Source: Alcanivorax sp. (GTDB lineage Bacteria; Pseudomonadota; Gammaproteobacteria; Pseudomonadales; Alcanivoracaceae). Taken from it: a stretch of DNA of 64,000 bases. The stretch lies in the NCBI GenBank assembly GCA_017794945.1, contig CP051239.1, forward strand, positions 1,054,001-1,118,000. Reading direction: 5' to 3'. Under the pieces are notes generated by a model that saw only the letters and a program-made list of their open reading frames with translations, was not told the origin of the DNA and searched no databases. The position numbers and the translations under genes were made by a program. Below are positions 37,590-46,492 of the stretch, one piece after another. Position 1 is the first letter of the stretch; the number at the start of each line of letters is the position of its first letter.

Positions 37590-39980
37590 ATGGCGGTGTT
37601 CACGGGATGGATTCTGATTTTGATCGGCCTGGCGCTGGCCGGCGGCGGGGGCTGGCTGGTGGTACTTGGCGGCAGCGCCTACTACCTGCTGGCGGCACTG
37701 GGTTTTCTGGCCACCGGCACATTGATGATCCTGCGCCGCCCCGGCGCGCTCTGGATCTACGCGCTGCTGATCCTCGGCACCGGCCTGTGGTCGGTGTGGG
37801 AGGTGGGGCTGGACTGGTGGGCGCTGATGCCCCGTGGCGCGGTGATCGTGGCCATCGGCCTGTGGCTGATGGCGCCGTGGGTAACGCGCGGCCTGAACGC
37901 CAGCGGCCGTCAGCCCTGGAGGCTGGCCGCAGGGCCGCTGGCGGTGATGGTGGTCGCCGCCGGGGCCCTGGCGCTCGCGGCGGTGCTCGGCCAGGACCCC
38001 AACGGCGTGCGCGGCGAACTGCCCACCGCCCGCGCCCCGCAGCCGGCACAGAGCTCGCAAAGCAATATCCCGGACGGCGACTGGCACGCCTATGGCCGCA
38101 CCGGTTTCGGCCAGCGTTATTCGCCCCTGGATCAAATCACCCCGGAAAACGCCGGCCGGCTGGAACCGGTGTGGACCTACCACACCGGCGACCTGCGCGG
38201 TGAGGGTGACCCGGTGGAAACCACCTACGAAGTGACCCCGCTCAAGATCGACAACACCCTTTACCTGTGCACGCCACATCACTGGGTGATCGCCCTGGAC
38301 GCGGACAGCGGTGAGGAAATCTGGAAGTTCGACCCCGGAATCGACAAAGACATCAGCCGCCAGCACCAGACCTGCCGCGGCCTCTCCTATTTTGACGGCC
38401 ACCAGCGGAACGGGCTCCCGGGCTCCGGCGAGGACAGCGCGTTGGCGGCGTCCGGCGACCGGGACAACGGCGCCGACCCGACCTGCCAACGCCGCCTGTT
38501 CCTGCCCACGGGGGACGCCCGCCTGATCGCCCTCGACCCGGAAACCGGCGAGCGCTGCGCCGGCTTCGGCGACCAAGGCTCCGTGGACCTGTGGGCCAAC
38601 ATGCCGCACAAAAAAGAGGGCTTCTACTACGCCACCTCACCGCCGGTGGTCACCGACGACTACGTCATCATCGGCGGCGCGGTGAACGACAACGTCTCCA
38701 CCCGCGAGCCCTCCGGAGTGATCCGCGCTTACCACGTCGATACCGGCGAGCTGGTGTGGAACTGGGACCCCGGCAACCCGGAACAGACCGCTCCCATCGC
38801 CGCCGGCGACACCTACAGCGCCAGCACGCCGAACTCCTGGTCGGTGTCCAGCGTCGATGAAGAGCTCGGCCTGGTCTACGTACCGATGGGCAATCAGGTC
38901 CCCGACCAGTGGGGCAAGGGCCGCGCCCCGGAAGCCGCCCCGTTCTCATCATCGATCGTCGCCCTCGACATCGACACCGGCGAGCTGCGCTGGGTGTTCC
39001 AGACCGTGCGCAACGATCTCTGGGACATGGACGTGCCGGCCCAGCCGAGCCTGCTGGACCTGGATACCGGCGACGGATCCGTGCCGGTACTGGTGGCGCC
39101 CACCAAGCAGGGCGACGTGTACGTGCTCGACCGCCGCGACGGCAAGCCGGTGCTGCCGGTGCGCGAGGAAAAGGCGCCCGAGAGCCTCGGCTATCAGCCG
39201 GTGGCCGAGACTCAGCCCGCCTCGTCCCTGAGCCTCAACCCGCCGCCGCTGGAAGGCCGCGACATGTGGGGCGCCACTCTGTTCGACCAGCTGATCTGTC
39301 GTATCCGGTTCCAACAGCTCCACTACGAAGGCCGCTATACGCCGCCCTCGGAACAGGGCAGCCTGATCTACCCGGGTAACTTCGGCGTGTTCAACTGGGG
39401 CGGTCTGGCGGTGGACCCGGAACGTCAGGTGGCGTTCACCACACCGAGCTATCTGGCGTTCGTGTCCACGCTGATCCCGCGCCAGGACGACACCAGCAAC
39501 TATGTCTCCGACGGCAAACCGGGACTGAACGAAAACTACGGCGCGCCCTACGCGGTCTCCCTGAAACCGTTTCTGTCGCCGCTGGGCCTGCCCTGCCAGC
39601 AACCGCCATGGGGTTATGTGGCCGGCCTGGATCTGCGCAGCGGCAAGGTGGCGTGGAAACACCGCAACGGCACGGTGCGTGACCTGGCGCCGCTGCCGCT
39701 GCCCTTCAAAATGGGGGTTCCGGACCTGGGCGGCCCGATCGTCACGGCTGGCGGCGTGGCGTTCATGAGCGGCACCCTCGACAACTCTGTGCGCGCCTAC
39801 CACGTGACCAGCGGCGAGCTGCTCTGGGAACACCGGCTACCGGCCGGTGGTCAGGCCACGCCGATGACTTATCTGGACTCACAGGGCCGCCAGCGCCTGC
39901 TGGTGGTGGCCGGCGGCCACGGCTCCCTGGGCACCAAGGCCGGCGATGCCATCATCGCCTACGGTCTGCAAGAGGACTGA
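37590..39980 (+). CDS. gcd: Membrane-bound PQQ dehydrogenase (glucose/quinate type)
   Basis: 796-residue quinoprotein. The first about 130 residues contain four to five membrane helices, then a PQQ-binding eight-bladed propeller with typical tryptophan-docking repeats (LDADSGEEIWKFDPG; LDPETGERCAGFGD; LDIDTGELRWVFQT; TSGELLWEHRLP). It would oxidise a sugar or polyol in the periplasm and pass electrons to ubiquinone. Substrate choice (glucose, quinate, other) is uncertain; the gene name is used for the family. No PQQ synthesis genes lie in the window. Confidence 0.87.
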   Translation: MAVFTGWILILIGLALAGGGGWLVVLGGSAYYLLAALGFLATGTLMILRRPGALWIYALLILGTGLWSVWEVGLDWWALMPRGAVIVAIGLWLMAPWVTRGLNASGRQPWRLAAGPLAVMVVAAGALALAAVLGQDPNGVRGELPTARAPQPAQSSQSNIPDGDWHAYGRTGFGQRYSPLDQITPENAGRLEPVWTYHTGDLRGEGDPVETTYEVTPLKIDNTLYLCTPHHWVIALDADSGEEIWKFDPGIDKDISRQHQTCRGLSYFDGHQRNGLPGSGEDSALAASGDRDNGADPTCQRRLFLPTGDARLIALDPETGERCAGFGDQGSVDLWANMPHKKEGFYYATSPPVVTDDYVIIGGAVNDNVSTREPSGVIRAYHVDTGELVWNWDPGNPEQTAPIAAGDTYSASTPNSWSVSSVDEELGLVYVPMGNQVPDQWGKGRAPEAAPFSSSIVALDIDTGELRWVFQTVRNDLWDMDVPAQPSLLDLDTGDGSVPVLVAPTKQGDVYVLDRRDGKPVLPVREEKAPESLGYQPVAETQPASSLSLNPPPLEGRDMWGATLFDQLICRIRFQQLHYEGRYTPPSEQGSLIYPGNFGVFNWGGLAVDPERQVAFTTPSYLAFVSTLIPRQDDTSNYVSDGKPGLNENYGAPYAVSLKPFLSPLGLPCQQPPWGYVAGLDLRSGKVAWKHRNGTVRDLAPLPLPFKMGVPDLGGPIVTAGGVAFMSGTLDNSVRAYHVTSGELLWEHRLPAGGQATPMTYLDSQGRQRLLVVAGGHGSLGTKAGDAIIAYGLQED

Positions 39981-40055
39981 ACGCGCCTCGCCGCTCTTCA
40001 CGACAGCGGCGCCGGAGGCCGCTACACTGCCGGGATGATCCGGGGAATGGCAACC

Positions 40056-40970
40056 ATGAAAGCAGCGGCGGACTACGTGTTCCGTGTCATCAAGGACGCG
40101 GTGGGCTTCTGGCTTGAGGCCAATGCGGTGAGCTACGCCGGGGCGCTGGCCTTTTTCACCCTGTTTTCCATCGCCCCGGTGGTGATCCTGGCGGTGCAGG
40201 TCATCGGCCTGGTGATGAGCACCGACGCGGCCATGGCTCGCATTATGACCCAGCTGCAGGAAACCATCGGCCCCGACGCCGCCGAGACGGTGCGCACCGC
40301 CGTGGCCGCCAACCAGATCGACCAGGGCGGCATCCTGCCCACGCTGATCGGGCTGGGCGCCATGGTGGTCGGCGCCACCACCGTGTTCGCGCAGATGCAG
40401 CGTTCCCTGAATAATGTCTGGGACATCGCCCCACGCCCTTCCCGCAACACCATCCTGGCATTGCTGAAAAGCCGGCTGATGTCGCTTACCGTGGTGCTTT
40501 CCATCGGCTTCGTGCTGATGGTGTCGCTGTTCCTGAGCGTGGTGCTGCAAGCCATCATGGTGTTCGCCCGGGACTGGCTGCCGATACCGGCGGGCCTGGT
40601 GGTGGGCCTGGAAACGGTGATCTCGGTGGCCGTGGTGACGCTGCTGTTCGCCACCATTTTCAAGGTACTCCCGGACGCGGTGCTGCGCTGGAAAGACGTA
40701 ATCTCCGGCGCCCTGGTCACCGCCCTGCTGTTTATTCTCGGGCGCTTTCTGATCGCCTTCTATCTGTCCCACACCGCCACCGCCTCCACCTACGGCGCCG
40801 CCGGCTCGCTGGTATTGCTGCTGCTGTGGGTTTACTACTCGTCCCTGATTCTGTTGTTCGGCGCCGCCATCACCCGGGCCCACACCGAGGCGCGCGGCAT
40901 CACCATCCGCCCCAGCCGGGCAGCGGTCCGGGTTCACCGTCAGATGCTTGAGGATCCCGCCGGCCATTAG
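40056..40970 (+). CDS. YihY/BrkB family inner-membrane protein
   Basis: About 304 residues with six membrane helices and the family start (FWLEANAVSYAGALAFFTLFSIAPVVIL). Function is unknown despite the older name of virulence factor BrkB or RNase BN. I prefer ATG 40056, with GGGGAA 8 nt upstream; ATG 40035 lies only 6 nt after a possible -10 (TACACT 40023-40028). The C-terminus is cytosolic and basic. Confidence 0.88.
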   Translation: MKAAADYVFRVIKDAVGFWLEANAVSYAGALAFFTLFSIAPVVILAVQVIGLVMSTDAAMARIMTQLQETIGPDAAETVRTAVAANQIDQGGILPTLIGLGAMVVGATTVFAQMQRSLNNVWDIAPRPSRNTILALLKSRLMSLTVVLSIGFVLMVSLFLSVVLQAIMVFARDWLPIPAGLVVGLETVISVAVVTLLFATIFKVLPDAVLRWKDVISGALVTALLFILGRFLIAFYLSHTATASTYGAAGSLVLLLLWVYYSSLILLFGAAITRAHTEARGITIRPSRAAVRVHRQMLEDPAGH

Positions 40971-41047
40971 CCGGCTTGATGCCTCTTTCACCCAAGTCTT
41001 GTCACACTAGAATTGTAAAATCATCTAGACGACAACGGGGGAACGAC

Positions 41048-41455
41048 ATGACCTTCCATCGCAACCCGTCGTGCCTGGCGCTTTTCGCCACGGCATTGAG
41101 CCTGCCCCTGGTGGCCTGTGACTCCATGGAGACCCGCACCGCGGACGTCACCGCCACCGCCTACACCCTGTCCGAGGCGGAAACCAAGAAAGGCAACGTG
41201 GGCCTGGCCGCATGGGGCGATCAGCTGGAGCCCGGCATGAAAGCCATCGCGGTCTCCCGGGACCTCATTCCCCAAGGCCTGGGCCACGAAACCGTGGTGC
41301 GGATCGAAGGCCTGGACGGTGAGTATGTGGTGCGCGACAAAATGAACCGGCGCTGGACCGACAAGATCGACATCCTGATGGCGGATCGGGCGGCGGCCAG
41401 GGAATGGGGCAAGCAAACCGTCACCATAAGCTGGCAGGTACCCGAGACCGAGTAA
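41048..41455 (+). CDS. 3D-domain lipoprotein
   Basis: 135-residue lipoprotein (lipobox LPLVAC, Cys24). The mature part is a small double-psi beta-barrel with the 3D signature seen in MltA and RlpA-type proteins (TADVTATAYTLSEAETKKGN, GLAAWGDQLEPGMKAIAVSRDL, and VVRDKMNRRWTDKIDI). In MltA this fold is part of a lytic transglycosylase; here it stands alone, so it may bind peptidoglycan or act as a small murein enzyme. ATG 41048 has GGGGGAA upstream. Confidence 0.82.
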   Translation: MTFHRNPSCLALFATALSLPLVACDSMETRTADVTATAYTLSEAETKKGNVGLAAWGDQLEPGMKAIAVSRDLIPQGLGHETVVRIEGLDGEYVVRDKMNRRWTDKIDILMADRAAAREWGKQTVTISWQVPETE

Positions 41456-41549
41456 CGGCAAGCGCCTCTCACCAACCCCGTACAGCGCTCGGCGCCCTCC
41501 GCCGGCTGCGGTATGCTCTCCTATTTCGTTTGCAATCTCGGGAGGGTAC

Positions 41550-42338
41550 ATGGGCGACAATTCCTTGCAGGATAAGGTGGTGCTGATCACCGGCGCGGGT
41601 GGCGGCATCGGCCGCGCCACCGCGGAGAAGCTGGGCCGCCTGGGCGCGCGCTTGATGGTGTCCGACATCGACGCCGACGCCGGCGAGGCCACCGCCGAAG
41701 CGATCCGCCGGGCCGGCGGTGACGCCCGCGCCCGCGCCGCTGACGTGAGCCGCGACGACCAGGTGGCGGCGCTGGTGGCGGCCACCGTGGACGCGTTCGG
41801 TCAGCTCGACGGCGCCTTCAACAACGCCGGCATCGAGGAAGAAAACGACAAGGTCGCCGAGGTGGACGAAGCGCTGTTCGACCGGGTCATGGCGATCAAC
41901 GTTAAGGGCGTGTGGCTGTGCATGAAGCACCAGACCGCCGTCATGGCGCCGCGCAAAACCGGCAGCATCGTCAACACCGCCTCGGTGGCCGGCCTGGTGG
42001 GCGCCCCGCGCCGCGCCGCCTATGCCGGCAGCAAGCACGCGGTGGTGGGCATGACCAAAAGTGTCGCCGCCGAGTACGCCCTGCAGGGCCTGCGCGTCAA
42101 CACCGTCTGCCCCGGCATCATCCGCACCGCGATGATGGAACGGGCCATTGAGCAGGCGGCGAAGGCCGGCTACGCCAGCGAAGAAAAACAACGCCAGTTC
42201 CACCGCGCCATGCACCCGCTGGGCCGTGTCGGCGAAGCGGACGAAGTAGCAGAGGCGGTGATCTGGCTGCTGTCCGGGGCGTCATCGTTCGTCACCGGCC
42301 ACCAACTGGCGGTGGACGGCGGTCTCACCGCCCTCTGA
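41550..42338 (+). CDS. Short-chain dehydrogenase/reductase
   Basis: 262-residue SDR of the classical type. NAD(P) motif TGAGGGIGR at residues about 11-19 with an acidic residue after strand 2 (VSDIDAD) suggesting NAD preference, NNAG, catalytic Ser in NTASVAGL and YAGSK. The C-terminal FVTGHQLAVDGGLT is typical. Substrate unknown. GGGAGG precedes the ATG. It may be part of a run with the GST gene 39 nt further on. Confidence 0.92.
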   Translation: MGDNSLQDKVVLITGAGGGIGRATAEKLGRLGARLMVSDIDADAGEATAEAIRRAGGDARARAADVSRDDQVAALVAATVDAFGQLDGAFNNAGIEEENDKVAEVDEALFDRVMAINVKGVWLCMKHQTAVMAPRKTGSIVNTASVAGLVGAPRRAAYAGSKHAVVGMTKSVAAEYALQGLRVNTVCPGIIRTAMMERAIEQAAKAGYASEEKQRQFHRAMHPLGRVGEADEVAEAVIWLLSGASSFVTGHQLAVDGGLTAL

Positions 42339-42377
42339 ACACACCGGCTTACCCATGAATCGTTCGGGAGAACAACA

Positions 42378-43037
42378 ATGCTGACATTGCACGGCTTCGA
42401 CGCCAGCAACTACGTGAACATGGTCAAATTCGCGCTGCGTGAAAAAGGTCTCGAGTTCGAGCAGGCCACCCTCTACCCCAGCCAGGAAGAGGCGGTGCTG
42501 AGCCTGAGCCCCATGGGCAAGGTGCCGGTACTGGAAACCGGCGGCGTGTTCCTGTCGGAAACCAACGTGATCCTGGAATACCTGGACGAGACCACGGAAG
42601 GCCCGGCGCTGTACCCGGGCGACCCGCTGGAGAAGGCCCAGGTGAAACAGCTCGTCAAACACATCGAGCTGTACCTGGAGCTGCCCGCCCGGCGCTGCTA
42701 TCCGGAGGTCTTTTTCGGTGGCCAGGTCAGTGACGAAACCAAGGCGCAGACCCGCGAAGCCTTGCTGAAAGGCATCCGTGCCCTGGCGCGCAAGGCGCGC
42801 TGGCAGCCGTTCCTGGCCGGTGATCAACTGACCGCCGCGGACGTGTTCTTCCTGTACAGCGCGGACCTGGCCAAGGCGGTGGCCGGCAAGCTGTTCGGCA
42901 TGGATCTGCTGGCGGAGGCGCCGGGTAGCGCTGAGCTTCTGGCGCGCCTTAACGAGCGCGACAGTGCCAAAAGCGTGGCCGCCGAACGGGAACGGGCCAT
43001 GGAGAAGTTCCTCAAGTACGCCCGCGGCGGCAAATAA
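42378..43037 (+). CDS. Glutathione S-transferase family protein
   Basis: 219-residue cytosolic protein with an N-terminal thioredoxin-like domain (LTLHGFDASNYVNMVKFALR; SPMGKVPVLETGGVFLSETN gives the cis-Pro and glutathione contact region) and an all-helical C-terminal domain (FLAGDQLTAADVFFLYSADL). It would conjugate or reduce with glutathione; the same window codes for gshA. Substrate unknown. It lies downstream of the SDR gene in the same direction. Confidence 0.9.
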   Translation: MLTLHGFDASNYVNMVKFALREKGLEFEQATLYPSQEEAVLSLSPMGKVPVLETGGVFLSETNVILEYLDETTEGPALYPGDPLEKAQVKQLVKHIELYLELPARRCYPEVFFGGQVSDETKAQTREALLKGIRALARKARWQPFLAGDQLTAADVFFLYSADLAKAVAGKLFGMDLLAEAPGSAELLARLNERDSAKSVAAERERAMEKFLKYARGGK

Positions 43038-43127
43038 CCCCGGTCGGCGGGCCAGGTTCCTTCACGGTCCGATGTCGTCATGGCATGCTCACTGGTGCTA
43101 TTCATTCGCCGGTGAGACCCAAAGACC

Positions 43128-44273
43128 ATGATGCGACCCACGCCCGCCTCCGTTTTGTCCCGCTGTTTGCCGTTGTTCGGCGCGCTGCTGGTGTCCGCCT
43201 GCGCGAACGCCAAAAGCCCGATCGAGCCGGACGACGACCCTTCCGTCAGCGCCACCACCCTGGTGACAGGCCTGAACCATCCCTGGTCGCTGGCCTTCGT
43301 ACCCGGAACCGACGGGGAATGGCTGATCAGCGAGCGTAGCGGCGACCTGCGCCGCCTGGTCGACGGCGAGTTGCAGGACGCCCCGGTGACCGGGGTGCCC
43401 GAGGTGGTGGCCAAGGGCCAGGGCGGTCTGTTCGATGTGGTCCCCCACCCCCACTTCGCTGATAACCGGCGCCTCTATATCAGCTACGCCAAAGCCTGCG
43501 ACGGCGGCGCCACCACCGCCGTGGGCCATGGCCTTTACGCCGACGGTGAGCTGAAGCAGTTCCAGGACGTCTTCATCGCGGACGCCTGCACCGACACCGC
43601 CAAGCACTTCGGCGGCCGCATCCTGTTCGACAACGACGGCTATCTGTTCATCACGGTGGGTGACCGGGGCCAGCGCGAGCGTGCCCAGGACACCGGCGGC
43701 CACGGCGGCAGCGTGATCCGCGTCAACGACGACGGCAGCGTGCCCGCCGACAACCCGCTGGTGGGGCAGGACGGCGCCAAAAGCGCGATCTGGAGCTGGG
43801 GCCACCGCAACCCCCAGGGAATGGCCCTGCACCCGGAGACCGGCAAGCCCTGGCTCAACGAGCACGGCCCGCGCGGCGGCGATGAAATCAACGTGGTGGA
43901 AGCCGGCGTCAACTACGGCTGGCCGGTGATCACCTACGGCAACGAATACTACGGCCCGGACATCGGGCAGGAAAAGAAAGAAGGCTATGCCCAGCCCCTG
44001 CATTACTGGGTGCCGTCCATCGCGCCGTCCGGCATGGTGTTCGTGACCAGCGACCGCTACCCCGAATGGCGGGGCGACGTGCTGTCCGGCGCCTTGAAGC
44101 TCACCCATCTCAACCGGGTGGCGTTCGACGGCACCACCCCCACCGGCGAAACCCGCTACCTGCAAGCGCGCGGCGAGCGCATCCGCGACGTGCGCCAGGG
44201 GCCGGACGGCTATCTCTACCTGCTCACCGACGCCCCGGACGGCAAGCTGCTGCGCGTGGAGCCCCCGTCATGA
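43128..44273 (+). CDS. PQQ-dependent aldose sugar dehydrogenase lipoprotein
   Basis: 381-residue periplasmic dehydrogenase of the soluble GSDH/YliI type, a six-bladed propeller binding PQQ and calcium. Typical motifs: LNHPWSLAFVPG near the start of the mature chain, GDRGQRERAQDT, NPQGMALHPETG and EHGPRGGDEINVVEAGVNYG. A lipobox-like LVSAC (Cys25) suggests anchoring to the membrane, whereas many relatives are soluble. Two possible ATG codons are adjacent (43128, 43131). Its stop overlaps the next small gene (ATGA). Confidence 0.88.
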   Translation: MMRPTPASVLSRCLPLFGALLVSACANAKSPIEPDDDPSVSATTLVTGLNHPWSLAFVPGTDGEWLISERSGDLRRLVDGELQDAPVTGVPEVVAKGQGGLFDVVPHPHFADNRRLYISYAKACDGGATTAVGHGLYADGELKQFQDVFIADACTDTAKHFGGRILFDNDGYLFITVGDRGQRERAQDTGGHGGSVIRVNDDGSVPADNPLVGQDGAKSAIWSWGHRNPQGMALHPETGKPWLNEHGPRGGDEINVVEAGVNYGWPVITYGNEYYGPDIGQEKKEGYAQPLHYWVPSIAPSGMVFVTSDRYPEWRGDVLSGALKLTHLNRVAFDGTTPTGETRYLQARGERIRDVRQGPDGYLYLLTDAPDGKLLRVEPPS

Positions 44274-44503
44274 AGAAACTGAAGAACGAGAAAGAACTGG
44301 TCAAGAAAGCCATCTCCATGGGTATGGAATACGGCGAAAAGCGCGGCGTGGTGGAGTTCGAGCCCACCGATTCCGCCGCCGAGAAAGTCGAGTACATCTA
44401 CCGTCTGCTGGTGCACGACAATCTGATCCAACCGTTACCGGAAGATCAGGTGTCGCAGCAATCCATGCAGCACAAGCTGGCTATCTGGGCCTCCAAGCAA
44501 TAG
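44270..44503 (+). CDS. Small cytosolic protein, DUF5062-like
   Basis: 77-residue highly charged helical protein (start KKLKNEKELVKKAISMGMEY). It resembles the DUF5062 family by start and length, but I am not certain. Its ATG overlaps the PQQ sugar dehydrogenase stop by 4 nt, so the two are translationally coupled. No catalytic motif is visible. Confidence 0.7.
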   Translation: MKKLKNEKELVKKAISMGMEYGEKRGVVEFEPTDSAAEKVEYIYRLLVHDNLIQPLPEDQVSQQSMQHKLAIWASKQ

Positions 44504-44514
44504 ACCAAAGGCAC

Positions 44515-45915
44515 TCAGCGCCTGACCGCCTCGGCCAGGGCAGCGATGCCCCGGTCGATGGCCTCGCCGTCGATCACACCAAACCCCAACAACACCCCGT
44601 TCAGGGAGGGCTCGCCGGCGTAGAACGCTGCCAATGGATTGGCGCGGATGTCAGCGGCCGCCAGCCGTGCCGGCAGGTCCGCCACCGGCGGCTTCAGACG
44701 CAGCGCCACATGGATACCCGCCACCTGCGGTAGCGGTGTCCACAGCGAGGAGTGCGCCGCCAGGGCATCGCCCAGCCGTGTGCGCCGGGTCGTGTACAGC
44801 CGCTGCATGCGTCGCAGGTGCCGGGCGAAATCGCCGTCGATCATCAGCCTGGCCAGCGCCCGCTGGGTCACCAGCGGCGGATAGCCATCAGTGAAGGAGC
44901 GCGCCTGCAACAACGCCGTGGTCAGCCCCGGTGGCATCACCAGATAGCCCAGCCGCAGATCCGCGTGCAGCACCTTGGAGAACGATCCCAGGTAGGCCAC
45001 CCGCCCCTCCCGGTCCAGGCTTTTCAGCGCCTCCAGAGGCCGCCCCTCGAAGCGGAATTCACCGTCGTAGTCGTCCTCCACCACCAAGACGTCATGGCGC
45101 CGGGCGAACGCCAACAGCGCCAACCGGCGCTCCAGGCTCATGGGCATGCCCAGGGGAAACTGGTGGGAGGGCGTGACGTAGACCACGCTGGCGTCGGGCG
45201 GCAGAGCGTCCACGCACAGCCCCTGCTCGTCCACCGGTACCGGCACCACCCGGGCGCCACGGGCCTCGAACACCGCCCGCGCCGGCGGGTAGCCCGGTTC
45301 TTCCACGGCCACCGTGTCGCCGGGGGCTACCCGCACCCGCGCCAGCAAATCCAGCCCCTGCTGGGCGCCCTGGGTGATCAACACGCTGTCACTGTCACAG
45401 GCCAGCCCCCGGCTGTAGCCCAGATAACGGACGATGGCCAGGCGTAGTGGCGCCTCGCCGCGCGGGTCGCCGTACAGCCCGATATCCCGGGACGCTTCGC
45501 GCAGGGCCGCCATCATCGCCCGGCGCCAGGCCGCCCAGGGCAGCAGCGCCCGGTCCGTGGCGCCGCCGGGAAAGTTATGCCGGCCCGGCGCCAGCCGCCC
45601 GCCCCAATCCGGCAACGGGCGCCAGTGGGCACCGGGGCCCGGGCCGGGCTGGTCGGCTTCCCGTAGCGGCGGCGGGGGCACCCGCAACACGAAGGTGCCC
45701 CGGCCGGGCGCACCGCCCAGAAAGCCTTCCGCCACCAGCCGCTCGTAGGCCTCCACCACCAGCCGCCGCGAGATGCCCAGTTCCTTGGCCAGCACCCGGC
45801 TGGCGGGCAGCCGTTCGCCGGTCGGCACCTGGCCGTCGATCAGCGCCTGACGCAGGCTCTCGTAGAGCCGCTGGCCGAGGCCGCCGGCCCCGTCCAGGGA
45901 AAGGTGAATTTGCAC
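44515..45915 (-). CDS. PdxR-like MocR family regulator
   Basis: 466-residue GntR winged helix (residues about 1-75; LPASRVLAKELGISRRLVVE) fused to an aminotransferase-like domain with the PLP Lys in YLGSFSKVLHADLRLGYL. The shape and motifs (YVTPSHQFPLGMPMS; VEDDYDGEFRF) are those of PdxR, the activator of PLP synthesis genes, though its target here seems to be the divergent CMD gene. I use GTG 45915 with GAGGG upstream; the frame is open to 45972. The intergenic region has nested dyads. Confidence 0.88.
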   Translation of the reverse strand: MQIHLSLDGAGGLGQRLYESLRQALIDGQVPTGERLPASRVLAKELGISRRLVVEAYERLVAEGFLGGAPGRGTFVLRVPPPPLREADQPGPGPGAHWRPLPDWGGRLAPGRHNFPGGATDRALLPWAAWRRAMMAALREASRDIGLYGDPRGEAPLRLAIVRYLGYSRGLACDSDSVLITQGAQQGLDLLARVRVAPGDTVAVEEPGYPPARAVFEARGARVVPVPVDEQGLCVDALPPDASVVYVTPSHQFPLGMPMSLERRLALLAFARRHDVLVVEDDYDGEFRFEGRPLEALKSLDREGRVAYLGSFSKVLHADLRLGYLVMPPGLTTALLQARSFTDGYPPLVTQRALARLMIDGDFARHLRRMQRLYTTRRTRLGDALAAHSSLWTPLPQVAGIHVALRLKPPVADLPARLAAADIRANPLAAFYAGEPSLNGVLLGFGVIDGEAIDRGIAALAEAVRR

Positions 45916-45930
45916 GGACCGGCCCTCGCT

Positions 45931-45979
45931 GATTGGTCCCGTGAAATAAGAAAAATTGGATCTTATTCGCAAACCAATC
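45931..45979. promoter_or_regulatory. Nested dyads between MocR and CMD genes
   Basis: GATTGGT (45931-45937) pairs with ACCAATC (45973-45979), and inside it AATAAG (45945-45950) pairs with CTTATT (45962-45967). ATTGG at 45955 also pairs with CCAAT at 45974. Probable operator for the MocR regulator at the divergent promoter; exact promoter boxes are not clear. Confidence 0.55.
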
Positions 45980-46029
45980 GGATTCTAACCTGAGCCTGTT
46001 CCTTCCTCGACCCCAACAAGGAGTTCGTT

Positions 46030-46467
46030 ATGAAAGCGCGATTCGACTTCTACAAAGCGTCACCGGATACCATGAAGCACCTGTTCGGCTGCCAGAAGGT
46101 GTACGACGCCAGCGGCCTGGAACCCCGTCTGCTGCACCTGGTGCAGCAGCGCGCGTCGCAGATCAACGGCTGCGCGTTTTGCATGCACATGCATGCCGGC
46201 GACGCCCGCAAGGCCGGGGTGCCGGACGAGGTTCTGGATACCGTGGCAGGCTGGCGCGAGGCGCCCTGGTTCAGCGAGCGCGAGCGCGCCGCTCTGGCCT
46301 GGACGGAACGGCTCACGCGCCTCAGCGAGCCCATGGACGACAGCCGCGAATACGACCGGCTCGCCACCCACTTCACCGAGAAGGAGCGCACCGACCTGAC
46401 CTACGTGATCGCGATGATCAACGTCTGGAACCGTTTCAGCGTGGGCTTCCGGCGCGAGCCGGAATAA
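46030..46467 (+). CDS. AhpD-like carboxymuconolactone decarboxylase family protein
   Basis: 145-residue CMD/AhpD member with the redox CxxC and following His (NGCAFCMHMHAGDARKAG), the signature of AhpD-type peroxidase partners. It may protect against peroxides or carry out a disulfide-linked reaction. It diverges from the PdxR-like MocR regulator, an arrangement seen often in proteobacteria, and is its likely target. ATG follows AAGGAG. Confidence 0.92.
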   Translation: MKARFDFYKASPDTMKHLFGCQKVYDASGLEPRLLHLVQQRASQINGCAFCMHMHAGDARKAGVPDEVLDTVAGWREAPWFSERERAALAWTERLTRLSEPMDDSREYDRLATHFTEKERTDLTYVIAMINVWNRFSVGFRREPE

Positions 46468-46492
46468 CCCGCGCCGCCCGGCGGCGGCGAGA

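Noticed and set aside
36171-38609. Long minus-strand open frame opposite ndh and the PQQ dehydrogenase (812 codons)
   Set aside because: It lies wholly opposite clear genes, has low-complexity Gly/His/Gln/Val-rich composition and no motif; such antisense frames are common at this GC content.
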